DNA of 64,000 bases from Porphyra umbilicalis (lineage: Eukaryota > Rhodophyta > Bangiophyceae > Bangiales > Bangiaceae), in contig KV919140.1 of NCBI GenBank assembly GCA_002049455.2, positions 1 through 64,000 on the forward strand. The letters run 5' to 3'. This document shows positions 21,829 through 31,499 of the stretch, one piece after another; within the stretch, counting starts at the first letter, position 1; the number at the start of each line of letters is the position of its first letter. Below the pieces are notes generated by a model that did not search any database, was not told the origin of the DNA, and saw only the letters and a list, made by a program, of their open reading frames with translations. Made by a program: the position numbers and the translations under genes.

Positions 21829-22231
21829 TGTGAGATTTGTGACCTTTCGGCGGATCGAGCAACCTGTTCAAGGTGTGACAGATTTGGCTGTTCGATATGG
21901 TGATCACACACGGGGGGTTGATATGGTCCGGTGACCTTCACCGCTGGGCGGCGCGAGCGACACGAGATGGTCGGCCCGCCGGCCCGCGGCGGGTGACGCA
22001 CACGAGGGTATAAGACTAGTCGGGGGACCGCCGCAGGCGGTTGCTCCCACTGTTTGCTCGAACGATTTTATGAGTATTCTCCACCGTTTCCTGTAGCGAC
22101 GATTGCACGACGCTTCACCATAACGGTGCCAAGGTCTGATTGCACGGCCTTGGTTCGTTCCACTGTCCGTAGAGGGTCTGATTGCACGGCCCTGTCCTAG
22201 TTGCCACGAGACCTGGCCCTGTTTTCCCACA
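21829..22231 (+). repeat. Element C 5' LTR (403 bp)
   Basis: TGTGAGATTTGTG...TTTTCCCACA, 402/403 identical to 27432-27834. It contains a TATA-like GGGTATAAGAC (about 22009) and an internal duplication of the motif GGTCTGATTGCACGGCC about 45 bp apart. No TGG-type primer site follows the LTR at once, so priming may use another tRNA segment. Confidence 0.95.
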
Positions 22232-22373
22232 TTCGCGAATTACCATTACGGGGCTCTCCCCTTTTCCTCTCATATCCACCCCGACGTCCCGCTGCTTGAG
22301 TGGCGAGATTTTGTCCCAGTCCCCGTTTGCCCCCCTTTGTGTGCCCCAGTGCCGTGAGCCCTAGCTGGCGACC

Positions 22374-24032
22374 ATGCCTTCCACGACGGGCAACCCCGCT
22401 GGTGTGTCACCCTCTGCACGCGTCTTCATGCAGGGTAACGACATCGCCATGATGACCGCCAAGCAGCGAGCCCTCATCCTCTCTGTACGGGCAATTGAGT
22501 TGGACCTGGCGAGCCGCACGGACACTACACCCGAGCAGATTCGGGAGCTAGTCGCTGGGGATGTGTCCCCCACTCTGCTCTTTGATGACGAGGTGTCGCA
22601 GCTGGGCCCCATCTACCGGCATCTGCGTGACTGGCTCAAGGACCGCAACATCGCCATGGATGGGCAGGCGTCCCGCCGTATTCCCTACCAGCTCGCGGAC
22701 ACCCTCTACAAAGACCCCCCCGAGGCGGACATTGCACGTGAGCTCTCGAGGGTGATCGTCTCCGGGCGGAAAGGAGGCAACACCGGTGGCCCGGGCCAAG
22801 CGGAAGGAAAGGCGCCGGCCGTACTCGTCGCCCCACCCGTCAACCAACGTGATGGGACAGGCCACGACGTTGGCATGCGGTACGGCAACGCGTCACAGAA
22901 GTTCTTTGGTGGAGCAGAGGATGCTCTACATGAGCACGTGTCCGGGTACCTACAAATTTGCAAGGACTACAACCTCAACCCGGAGCAGCCGCTGCGCTAC
23001 CTGCACAACCTCTTTGGCGGGCGCGCGAAGAGATTTTATGATCTGCACGTCGACGGACGTGTCCGTTCCCTAGCCGAAGCGCTTGCCAAGATGAACGAAG
23101 AGTACAATACCCCCACCCGGCAGACGGACGTCAAGCATCGACTGGCCGGGCTACGGGTGAGTACCTTCGTTGCTGCCGGGCAAACCGAGAAGGAGGCGCT
23201 CGAGACGGTTCGTACGATGATTGACCAGCTGTCCCCTCAGCTCGCACCGCTCAATCGTGCAGACGAGAACCTCGTTGACTACCTGCGCGGCGCGGTGGTC
23301 GGGAAACCATGGGCCGACAGCGTGGTCAGCCGCATAGCCACGACGAAGCCCTCCTTCCAACAGCTCTTCTTAGAGCTTGATGCCGCTCTAGGCCTCAAGG
23401 AAGAGGGCCGGGCAGCCGTTGCCAAGGACGTCCCTATCAACAGCCAAGTTGCGGCGACCAAGGCGGCGTTGCCGGTGATGTACGCAGGCCAGGGCGTATA
23501 CGCCTATGCCAATCGTGGGGTCGGCGCCACAACGCCCCGGTCACGGGCCACTGTCGGTGCCCCGATACCTGCGTCCCGACCGAGTGCCACTCGCGCAACA
23601 ACCACCACCCGACCGAGATTTGACCCGCTGTCCGTTGCTGGCTGCTTTAACTGCGACAACCCGGGGCACACGATGCGCCAATGCCCAATCCCTGTCGACA
23701 CGTTCAAGGCTGCGCAGCGCAAGCTGGCCTACTATGACAAGAAGCACGCGGGTGGACGTGGAGGTGCCGCTACAGTGCTTTATTTGATGTGCCGCCAGTC
23801 AGGCCAAGTGCACCCCGAAGAGCACGATCCTCATGGGGTTGAGGACCCTGCTGGCGGGTCCTTGGACGGCGCTACGCATGCCGACGCGCAGCTCTTTGAG
23901 ACGTTGCTGCTAACCGACGGACAAGCGTTAGACGTGCTGACGGCAACGGGTGGTGAACAGGGGACTGATGAGATGGAGGCGAGCACCAGCACCCAGGCGG
24001 GTACTGCTGCGGGTTTTCCCGAGGGGGGGTAG
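22374..24032 (+). CDS. gag: Element C Gag
   Basis: 552 residues from an ATG in good context (ACCATGCC). The central half looks like a copia-type Gag (RYLHNLFGGRAKRFYDLH). A CCHC zinc knuckle, CFNCDNPGHTMRQC, lies near residue 424. The C-terminal 100 residues are acidic and Thr/Glu-rich. gag and pol are separate frames, unlike element D, whose gag and pol are fused. Confidence 0.88.
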   Translation: MPSTTGNPAGVSPSARVFMQGNDIAMMTAKQRALILSVRAIELDLASRTDTTPEQIRELVAGDVSPTLLFDDEVSQLGPIYRHLRDWLKDRNIAMDGQASRRIPYQLADTLYKDPPEADIARELSRVIVSGRKGGNTGGPGQAEGKAPAVLVAPPVNQRDGTGHDVGMRYGNASQKFFGGAEDALHEHVSGYLQICKDYNLNPEQPLRYLHNLFGGRAKRFYDLHVDGRVRSLAEALAKMNEEYNTPTRQTDVKHRLAGLRVSTFVAAGQTEKEALETVRTMIDQLSPQLAPLNRADENLVDYLRGAVVGKPWADSVVSRIATTKPSFQQLFLELDAALGLKEEGRAAVAKDVPINSQVAATKAALPVMYAGQGVYAYANRGVGATTPRSRATVGAPIPASRPSATRATTTTRPRFDPLSVAGCFNCDNPGHTMRQCPIPVDTFKAAQRKLAYYDKKHAGGRGGAATVLYLMCRQSGQVHPEEHDPHGVEDPAGGSLDGATHADAQLFETLLLTDGQALDVLTATGGEQGTDEMEASTSTQAGTAAGFPEGG

Positions 24033-24079
24033 GTCGTCGCCACTTCTCCATTCGTAGACGCCGTGCACCCCCCTAGGTC

Positions 24080-27000
24080 ATGGAGCCCATCCCGTTTGCC
24101 TGCCTACTCTTGTCAACGACGCAAGGAACGGACCTATTCCGTGGGGCGTGTATGGACACCGGCGCCACCCGTACGGTAATCGGGCGAGAACAAGCCAGAG
24201 CGTACTCTCGGCAAGTCGGGATTCCCCTACGTGGTCCACCCAAGCATCCTACCACGTACCTATTTGGTGGCGTGCTCACCCCTTGCACTGGGACGGTGGT
24301 CATCCGTGTCCCAATCGCCCCTGCCCACTATGTCGCCATGCGCGTCGCGATTGTTGACTTGAGCATCCCATTCCTCTTCGGCCTGGATGCGCTTGACGCG
24401 TTCTCCCTCTACGTTAATAACGTGGACAACTCCCTCAAGTGTGATGCTCGCGGATTCAAGACGCCATTGACGCGCAAGGACGGACACCTGTACCTGGTGT
24501 GGAACAATGCGATCCACTACACGACGACCGAGCTGGACCGGCTCCACCGTCATTTTCATCATCCACAAACCGGGCGGTTGGCCGAGCTTCTACGTCGAGC
24601 CGGCGGAGCGAAGATCACCCCGGACGTGCAGGCGGAGCTCGCTAAGGTCGCAGCAGCGTGCGATGTTTGTCAACGATTAGCCGTGGCGCCCCACCGGTTT
24701 CGGACCACCATGCCGTCGGACGACTTGTCTTTCAACCGTACGGTCTACCTCGACCTGATGTATCTTGAAGGCAAAAGCGTCCTACACGTGGTAGACCATG
24801 ACACGGCCTTCAGTGCAGCAGCCTTTACCGACGGCGAGCGCGTGGACGTCCTATGGCAGCTGTACTGCTGCATTTGGGCAAACCCGTATGTGGGGCATCC
24901 CTCGTTCATGCACGCTGATCAAGGACCTCAATTTAAGTCGGCCGCCTGGAAGGCGCTCACCAACTCGGCCGGTGTCGACTTGCAGCTGTCTGGTGTAGAA
25001 TCCCACAACGCCCTCGGCACGGGGGAGCGGTACCATGCGTTCCTCCGCACCATCTACCGACGAGTGCGAATGGAGCATCCGACTGTGACGGCAGGGAGCG
25101 CCCTCTCCATGGCAGTGGCGGCCATGAACCAGACAGCAGGTCCCCGCGGCTTAGTCCCGACTCTCCTGGTGTTTGGTGTGTTGCCCCGCACACCCATAAC
25201 CCCCCTCCCACTCCCTGTGCAGCGGGAGCGTATGGAGGCCATGGCTACGGCTCGCAAGGAGATGGCAGCACAAGTGGCTAAGGCACGTGTGGCAGCAGCA
25301 CTCACCTCCTCTGTACCCGCCGCTGCCGGGCGAGTCCTGAAGTCTGGGGAGCAGGTGTTAGTGTACCGCGAGCCCCCCGTGCACGAGTGGGTTGGGCCTC
25401 ACACGGTGATAGCCCAACAGGACAAGGTCGTCTGGCTGGCCATCGATGGTCACCTCCGCCAGTTTGCGGTGGACAAGGTCAAACCGTACCTGACGTCAAC
25501 GCCGGCCCATGCCGACGAGGAGACGAAGACCCCCACGCCACTGGGGGCGGCAGTGCCAGCGTCGGCGACAACGCCAACCGAGCAGCCAGCGTCGTTAACG
25601 GCGACTATGTCACAACCAATTCGTGCACCCTCGCCACCCCCAACCGGTGACAATCCGGACTTCGGTCGTCATCTGGATTCGACCATCACAGGTGAGGCGT
25701 TTTTGGCGGCCGTGCACCGTGGCTGTCAGGCGTTCGTTTCGGTGCCATCCAGAAGCCTTGGCTCTGCACGTCCTGCCACGCAACGACGCGCCACCACGGT
25801 GCCGCCCACTGTGCGACGCGCGACGGCAATGACAGGCACGGTACCTGCTGTGGTGGGTCGGAACAAGGTGATCCCCGCGAGCGACCCACGCGTAGCGACC
25901 ACCCAATTCCGCGATGCCGCACTCAAGGAGGTAGCAGGGTTACGAGACCGCGGCGCTTTTAGCGTCGTGAACGCTGCCGACGTGCCCCCTGAGGCAAGCG
26001 TCATTGGTGGCCGGTTTGTCTACACGCTCAAGCACGTAGGGGCACCCGAGGAGATGGCGAAAGCTCGGTTCGTTGCACAAGGGCACCGCGACAAGGCGAA
26101 GTGGTTCGTCGTGCACAATTTGGCCACCTTGCGCCAACGTTCCACGAGGCTGCTTGTGTCAACCGCCGCCATCATGCGCTGGCGCATCTTCGCCCATGAC
26201 ATCACGCAGGCGTACCTGCAGAGTCGAGACGCCTTCAGTCGTCGCCTGTACCTGCGCCCGCACCCCGGTGACCGTCATCTCTTTGACATCTCGGAGACGG
26301 AGGTCCTCAAGTTGGACCTCCCCCTGTATGGTGTGTGCGATGCAGGTGACTATTGGGACGTGACAATGTGTGCGCACGTTGAGAACGACCTCGGTATGAT
26401 GCCGCTTACCTCGGATCCAGCCCTCTACGTAAAGTGGCAACCGGAGCACACCCTATCCGGACTACTCGGCGCGTACGTGGACGATTGTCTGATGGGTGGC
26501 GACGACGCCTTTGCGGCACTTACCCAAAGGACTCTGACCCGCTTCCAAGGGAAGCCCCGCATGCTCGACAATGCCGAGTTCGTTGGGGTGCACATCACCA
26601 CTGTTGCGAGCGGAGTACCGCACTTTTCCATCGACCAACGTGCGTACGTCGACAACCTAGAGCGACTGCCCTTGGATGCTTCTTTCACCATGTTTCTCTC
26701 GGCGCGTGCGCGCGTTGCCTGGCTCACGCATACTCGCCCCGACCCTTGCTGCGGTATCAACTTGGCGGCCCAAGTCACCGAGGCCACGTACAGCGTGACG
26801 GCTGTACGAGCGCTCAACGCGCTCATGGGACGCGCCCAAAAAGGACGTGACTTGGCCCTGACCTACCCTCCTCTCGACGTGGACGACCTGCGCGTCCGCG
26901 CGTACGCGGACGCCTCGTACGCCACAAATTCAGACGGTTCATCGCAAGTCGGGTTCATCATTTTGCTTTGTGACAGCTCCGGCCAAGCGCACATCCTCAG

Positions 27001-27436
27001 CTACTCGAGCCGCAAGTGCCGACGCGTCGTGCACTCGATTATGGCCGGGGAGGTCTACGCCTTCTCTGCGGCTTTTGATGAGGCTTTTGTCATCCGTTAT
27101 GACCTTGAGCGCCTCTACCGCCGCCGCATTCCGCTCAACATGTTTACCGACTCGAAGCAGCTGTTCGATGTCGTGACCAAGGCCTCGCACCCGACCGAGA
27201 AGCGGCTGCTGGTCGACATTGCCGCAGCACGGCAGGCCTACAACCGACAAGACCTCTCCAACGTTGGCCTAGTTGCGTCTGAGAACAACATTGCCGATGC
27301 TCTAAGCAAGGCGCGCGGCTGCGGTGCACTCGACGCTCTCCTGCGCACCGGCGTCGACCGCACGCCAGTGGTCCAATGGGTTATAAGACCCACTCTGGAC
27401 CCCCCGTGTGCGACCACGGGAAAGCCGGCAGTGTGA
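24080..27436 (+). CDS. pol: Element C Pol: protease, integrase, RT, RNase H
   Basis: 1118 residues from an ATG 47 bases after gag. Protease motif MDTGATRTVIG near residue 25; integrase zinc domain (HRHFHHPQTGRL...ACDVCQRLA, about 155-200) and core (YLDLMYLEGK, HADQGPQFKS); RT (FAHDITQAYLQSRDAF; YVDDCLMGGD near residue 799); RNase H (RVRAYADASYATNSDG near residue 940; AGEVYAFSAAFDEAF). Order protease-integrase-RT-RNase H is Ty1/copia. The RT and RNase H sequences look divergent from land-plant copia elements and from element D, so this is probably a separate copia lineage. How pol is expressed after gag (frameshift or reinitiation) is not evident. Confidence 0.92.
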   Translation: MEPIPFACLLLSTTQGTDLFRGACMDTGATRTVIGREQARAYSRQVGIPLRGPPKHPTTYLFGGVLTPCTGTVVIRVPIAPAHYVAMRVAIVDLSIPFLFGLDALDAFSLYVNNVDNSLKCDARGFKTPLTRKDGHLYLVWNNAIHYTTTELDRLHRHFHHPQTGRLAELLRRAGGAKITPDVQAELAKVAAACDVCQRLAVAPHRFRTTMPSDDLSFNRTVYLDLMYLEGKSVLHVVDHDTAFSAAAFTDGERVDVLWQLYCCIWANPYVGHPSFMHADQGPQFKSAAWKALTNSAGVDLQLSGVESHNALGTGERYHAFLRTIYRRVRMEHPTVTAGSALSMAVAAMNQTAGPRGLVPTLLVFGVLPRTPITPLPLPVQRERMEAMATARKEMAAQVAKARVAAALTSSVPAAAGRVLKSGEQVLVYREPPVHEWVGPHTVIAQQDKVVWLAIDGHLRQFAVDKVKPYLTSTPAHADEETKTPTPLGAAVPASATTPTEQPASLTATMSQPIRAPSPPPTGDNPDFGRHLDSTITGEAFLAAVHRGCQAFVSVPSRSLGSARPATQRRATTVPPTVRRATAMTGTVPAVVGRNKVIPASDPRVATTQFRDAALKEVAGLRDRGAFSVVNAADVPPEASVIGGRFVYTLKHVGAPEEMAKARFVAQGHRDKAKWFVVHNLATLRQRSTRLLVSTAAIMRWRIFAHDITQAYLQSRDAFSRRLYLRPHPGDRHLFDISETEVLKLDLPLYGVCDAGDYWDVTMCAHVENDLGMMPLTSDPALYVKWQPEHTLSGLLGAYVDDCLMGGDDAFAALTQRTLTRFQGKPRMLDNAEFVGVHITTVASGVPHFSIDQRAYVDNLERLPLDASFTMFLSARARVAWLTHTRPDPCCGINLAAQVTEATYSVTAVRALNALMGRAQKGRDLALTYPPLDVDDLRVRAYADASYATNSDGSSQVGFIILLCDSSGQAHILSYSSRKCRRVVHSIMAGEVYAFSAAFDEAFVIRYDLERLYRRRIPLNMFTDSKQLFDVVTKASHPTEKRLLVDIAAARQAYNRQDLSNVGLVASENNIADALSKARGCGALDALLRTGVDRTPVVQWVIRPTLDPPCATTGKPAV

Positions 27437-27834
27437 GATTTGTGACCTTTCGGCGGATCGAGCAACCTGTTCAAGGTGTGACAGATTCGGCTGTTCGATA
27501 TGGTGATCACACACGGGGGGTTGATATGGTCCGGTGACCTTCACCGCTGGGCGGCGCGAGCGACACGAGATGGTCGGCCCGCCGGCCCGCGGCGGGTGAC
27601 GCACACGAGGGTATAAGACTAGTCGGGGGACCGCCGCAGGCGGTTGCTCCCACTGTTTGCTCGAACGATTTTATGAGTATTCTCCACCGTTTCCTGTAGC
27701 GACGATTGCACGACGCTTCACCATAACGGTGCCAAGGTCTGATTGCACGGCCTTGGTTCGTTCCACTGTCCGTAGAGGGTCTGATTGCACGGCCCTGTCC
27801 TAGTTGCCACGAGACCTGGCCCTGTTTTCCCACA
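27432..27834 (+). repeat. Element C 3' LTR (403 bp)
   Basis: Starts within the last codons of pol and ends CCCACA, followed directly by the CTAAC target copy. Confidence 0.95.
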
Positions 27835-28850
27835 CTAACGGCCTCGGCCACTGCGTCTCGCCACTCGAGAGCCTGGCCATCCCTGGCACCCCGTGAGCCC
27901 GGGGGAGCACGACAAGAGCTCCCACCCGCAGGCTTCCGTGCCGAGTCTGGCATGACCCCCCCCTCCCAAGCACCGAGAGGGGATCTCCCACCGGGCCCGA
28001 GAGCCAGGGGACCGATACCGTGGGTCCCGGCGCTGTGCTCAAGTTCCGGGGCACCCTTGGCACTCCGTGAACCTGGGGGAGCACGACTAGTGCTCCCACC
28101 CGCAGGTTCCCGTGCCGGTGGTGGCACAGACCCACCGCCCCACGTAGTAACGTCGGGCAGCTGTCCTACGCCGAAATGAGTGCCACCACCCGACAGGGCC
28201 GCCTCGGGGTGAATACTACCCGAGGGGGCGCCTGACGGGGGGCGAGTCCCAGTCGGATCGAGGCCCGGGGGCAAGGGCTGGAACAAAGTCCGCTGCCCGC
28301 GGGCACCCGCATCCGTGGTGTCTACACTGGTGTGGCGATCATCAACCGACGATCCGCCTCCGGGGGTGGAAGACCCATCCCCCGCGACACCAGGCAACTA
28401 GACACCAGGGGGGTCTCCATTCCCCCCCCATCGGCCATCGACCCGGCCGGACTCAGCCAAACCTAGCGTTGCGGGGCGTCGCCCGCAGCGCTAGGCATCA
28501 AGGGGAGGAGGACCAACTAGGTTCCCCCCGAGACGAGTTGGCGCACCGCCACCACCCCGAGGAAGGTTGAGTCGCCTTCCTCCCGTGCTGCTCCACCAAA
28601 TGTGACAACACGCTCAGCCCCCCCCACCCAGTTGAGGGGAGGGCAAGCCAGACCGTGTCGCAGGGTAGTACTGTCGGGGAATACCCGCCCCGGAAGGAAA
28701 CCCCGAAGAGCACACACGCACGGCGTCGACCGGGGGGAGACGCCCCGAGCGACAAACACGAGTTGTGTGACCGAAAGTTTACTCGCCCGCGTCGAGGGCC
28801 TCGAGGCAACACTAACGCCTCGCCCTCTTATCCCGTCCGTTCCCCTTAGA

Positions 28851-28948
28851 CCCTCCGAAAACCCTCCTCAGACACCCTCAAAGGACCCTCGGAAAACCCT
28901 CCTCAGACACCCTCAAAGGACCATCGGGAAACCCTCCCCTCAGGACCC
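28851..28948 (+). repeat. 35-bp tandem repeat, 2.8 copies
   Basis: Units start at 28851, 28886 and 28921 (CCCTCSGAAAACCCTCCTCA...). The first two differ at one base; the third is partial and more divergent. Confidence 0.9.
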
Positions 28949-29079
28949 AGGGGGCCAGTCGCAACGGAGGACGGTCGAAGCTTCGAATACCGCCTTGAGT
29001 AGAGGCGGGGGAAGGGTGCTACGTGACACCCTCGCGGCGCCCCGCACAGTAGATCTTAGACCAGGTACCTGGAAGACCT

Positions 29080-29690
29080 TGAATTTGCTTGTATCTGGCT
29101 TGCACCGGTTGGTGCAAGGTGTCGATTCGGACCCTCTGAGGGCCGTTTTCTCGTACAAGCGCCATACAAGGGGAGGCTCCTCGGGGCGCAAAACGGTGTC
29201 CAGAGCCCATTTCGGCACCGTTCGCACCGCAGAAGAGGTGCATGTGAGTATATAAAAAACGAACCCTGTCCGTCGTTTTGCGCACCGATGGCGGCCACAA
29301 GCGTGTTTCTTGCATCCAGAAACTTGTATCGGGGACACTGTTTTCGTGCAAGCAGCTTGCACGAGATCTGCGCGGATTCGTGCAGAGACCTTGCACCGGG
29401 TGTAATCCTCTCGCACCAAAGTGAACATCTCTTGCATCACCTAGCATTGTCTGCTTTTCTCTGCGCTCGTCACTGCTGGTACTGCTCCCGACCAGGACAC
29501 CTCCCCTATGGATAGTCAATCTGTACGGCACCGTGCAAGACTCATGCAACGATTCGGTGCACTTCATGCAAGCGTCGAGCAAGCGCCGTACAAGAACTTT
29601 GTACGAAAAGCACCCGGTCCGTACAAGAAATCGAGGCTTGTATCAGCTTGTATCCAACTGTATTCAAGCAGATACAAGATCTTCCAGGGA
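29080..29690. promoter_or_regulatory. Dense cluster of CTTGYAY / RTRCAAG heptamers
   Basis: More than fifteen near-matches to CTTGYAY in both orientations within 600 bp (CTTGTAT, CTTGCAC, GTGCAAG, GTACAAG, ATACAAG), many as inverted pairs such as CTTGCACCGGTTGGTGCAAG. Such density is far above chance and does not follow a fixed period. It looks like an array of protein-binding sites, perhaps in the LTR promoter of element B; a TATATAA lies inside at about 29250. Confidence 0.4.
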
Positions 29691-29692
29691 CA

Positions 29693-30440
29693 TGGTCTAA
29701 GCCCGGGGTCAGGGGCGCGGAGTAATATAAGTCAATAATCCAAGTCGGGTTTACACACAGTTAGGCCCATCATTAGGGGCCTGCCCGGGGGGGTTACTAG
29801 TTCCAGGGAAGTAAATTAGCCCCTTCCTTAGGGGCCCGCCCGGGGGGTTCATAGACCCAGGTAAGTCTTGGGATCGCGGTTATGGTTGGTGAGCCACGGG
29901 GTGATCACAAGTGGGTCGCCAACGGAACGATTTGAAATATGTTGTAGTGGGACATATTTCTGGGGAACCTGGTTCCCCGAGTGTGGGGCCATGTGCCGGG
30001 CCGTCACAGGCACCCCTCTTCATTGCCGTGCCCCACCAGCCCCTACAACCGCTCCCCACAGCTACACTCATCGTAGCCAATGGCATGTACGGTAACGGGC
30101 CCCTTCTTCTTCCATCACCCACACCTGACTCCGCTGGAGCCGCAGACAGGACAGCTTTCTGGGTTCGTTGTCATGTCTGTCCTCTCCGCTGCCATGAGGT
30201 CTGTCGCGGCCCCTTTCTTCGCTCGTACGGCTTTCACGTCATTTCAATGTTATGAAGATGCCCCTCGTGCTACCGTCCTATGCAGCCCCCCTCTTGCCGT
30301 GCTCTCTTGGAATAAACACTAGCGTTTTTCTCTCTCAGGCCCACTTCTCCATTGGGGAGCATTATGACCTCCCCGCCCCAACCCCCACACTCGCACCCGT
30401 CCGGCTGTAGGCCGCGTCTCCGGCGCCGTCGCTCCCAGCC
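29693..30440. other. Intergenic DNA with one short direct repeat
   Basis: Two copies of a roughly 42-bp block beginning TTAGGGGCCYGCCCGGGGGG occur at 29773 and 29828. No gene was recognised. Confidence 0.6.
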
Positions 30441-30830
30441 GGCGCCGACGTCTGGGAGGGCGCCGCGCCGCCCGCAGGCGGCGTGAAGAACTGGGACAAG
30501 CCGCCGTCCACGGGCGCCGCCGCCAACGCCGCGGACGATGCGCCGTCGCACGAAGGCGGCTGCCCAGACCACAACATATCGCCGCCGCCCGCGGGCACCG
30601 CCACCACGCCCGCTGACTCGCCACAACCCGTGGGCGACAGCGGTGAGGCCACCGCTTCGCTGCGGCGCACGGGCGGCGGCGCCAACGCCGCCACCCAGCC
30701 GCCGCACACGGGGGGCGGCAACACCCATGCCAACTCGCCGCCGCCCGTGGGCGCCGCGGCAAGACTGCCGACGCGCTGATGTACACGGGCGGCGGCCCCG
30801 ACCACGGTGACTTGCCGCTGCCCGCTGGCG
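30440..30830 (+). repeat. Degenerate tandem repeat, period about 40 bp
   Basis: A core resembling CCGYGGGCGGC recurs roughly every 38-42 bases about nine times, with diverged spacers. Frames on both strands are Pro/Gly/Ala/Thr-rich and probably only reflect the repeat. Confidence 0.5.
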
Positions 30831-31499
30831 TCGACTACGAGGACGCCTGCACCGCCGCACGTGAGCGGCGTTGGCGTCCACGCCGACTCTGTGCACCGGC
30901 GCAGCGCTCCTTCCCCCCACCGACGTGCCCGACGCCGAGTGGGTGGCTTCCCCGGGCGTCCCCCGCCAGTAGTACCTTTCCCCTGCCGCCTCGTCCCGCG
31001 GCTGCCGGCCCACCTCCCCCGGGGCCGCGACGACCGACTGAGCGGCCCCGCCCTCCGCCGACGCCGGCTCGCGAGCGGGCCGCCTTTACGTGGTCTGACA
31101 CAGACGTAGAGCGCGTACTTTGACGGAGGCGGGAGGGGGCACGTCTTCCGCAGGGAGGCGCGGGGGGGGGGGGGAAGGGAGCGCCCTTTATAGTTCGCCT
31201 ATGAGCATGGGAGGGCGTGGTGACCAGATAGCGACCATATCCTCGACCTCTGAGCCCCCCCTGCGGCCTCCGCGCTCCCCAGAGCCTCTATTAACCGAGT
31301 GACGAGCTGTTTATCTTCTAGTGGCAGCCTATCTCCCCTGTCGCCCACCGCCTGCGCCCACCAGCCCACCACGCTGGCCACTCCATGGCCGTACACTCTC
31401 TTGCCTCCGTCACAAAATAAGAGCCCACCTCCACCCTCACTACGATACCCCACTGCCCCAACCCTCCAGCGTGCGGAACGGCCGCGGATGAGATTTCAA
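30831..31499. other. GC-rich intergenic DNA, no gene recognised
   Basis: Pro/Arg-rich short frames on both strands. A purine-rich tract lies near 31120-31180 and a TATA-like TTTATAG near 31189. No recognisable product. Confidence 0.5.

Larger units (their letters stand above)
21824..27839 (+). mobile_element. Element C: Ty1/copia retrotransposon, looks whole, with 5-bp target duplication
   Basis: The element proper is 21829-27834 and is flanked by CTAAC at 21824-21828 and 27835-27839. Its 403-bp LTRs (21829-22231 and 27432-27834) differ at one base, so the insertion is very recent. gag (22374-24032) and pol (24080-27436) are both open. Pol carries integrase before RT, which defines Ty1/copia. 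It lies in the gag region of element B, in the opposite orientation. Confidence 0.96.
16271..29692 (-). mobile_element. Element B: old, broken Ty3/gypsy LTR element, split by copia element C
   Basis: Read on the minus strand: inferred 5' LTR (28602 to about 29692), a primer-binding site, a gag region (about 28.4 kb down to 20.2 kb, interrupted by element C), then protease, RT (FCIDYRQLNERTV), RNase H, integrase and a chromodomain-like end (LMLKVRWFGYGHREDSWHF) at about 16.3 kb. The domain order and shared primer site make it a chromovirus related to element A. The coding region is broken at several places (at least four, besides the insertion of C), so it is a fossil older than C. No 3' LTR was found beyond the end of pol, so the left boundary is uncertain. 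Confidence 0.85.
28602..29692 (-). repeat. Inferred 5' LTR of element B (outer end uncertain)
   Basis: On the minus strand the sequence ends ...GTTGTCACA, followed at once by TTTGGTGGAGCAGCACGG, the primer site shared with element A. The inner edge is therefore well supported. The outer edge (TGTCCCTGG at 29692) is only a TG...CA guess, because no second copy is present. It contains a 35-bp tandem repeat and a dense cluster of CTTGYAY motifs. Confidence 0.5.
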
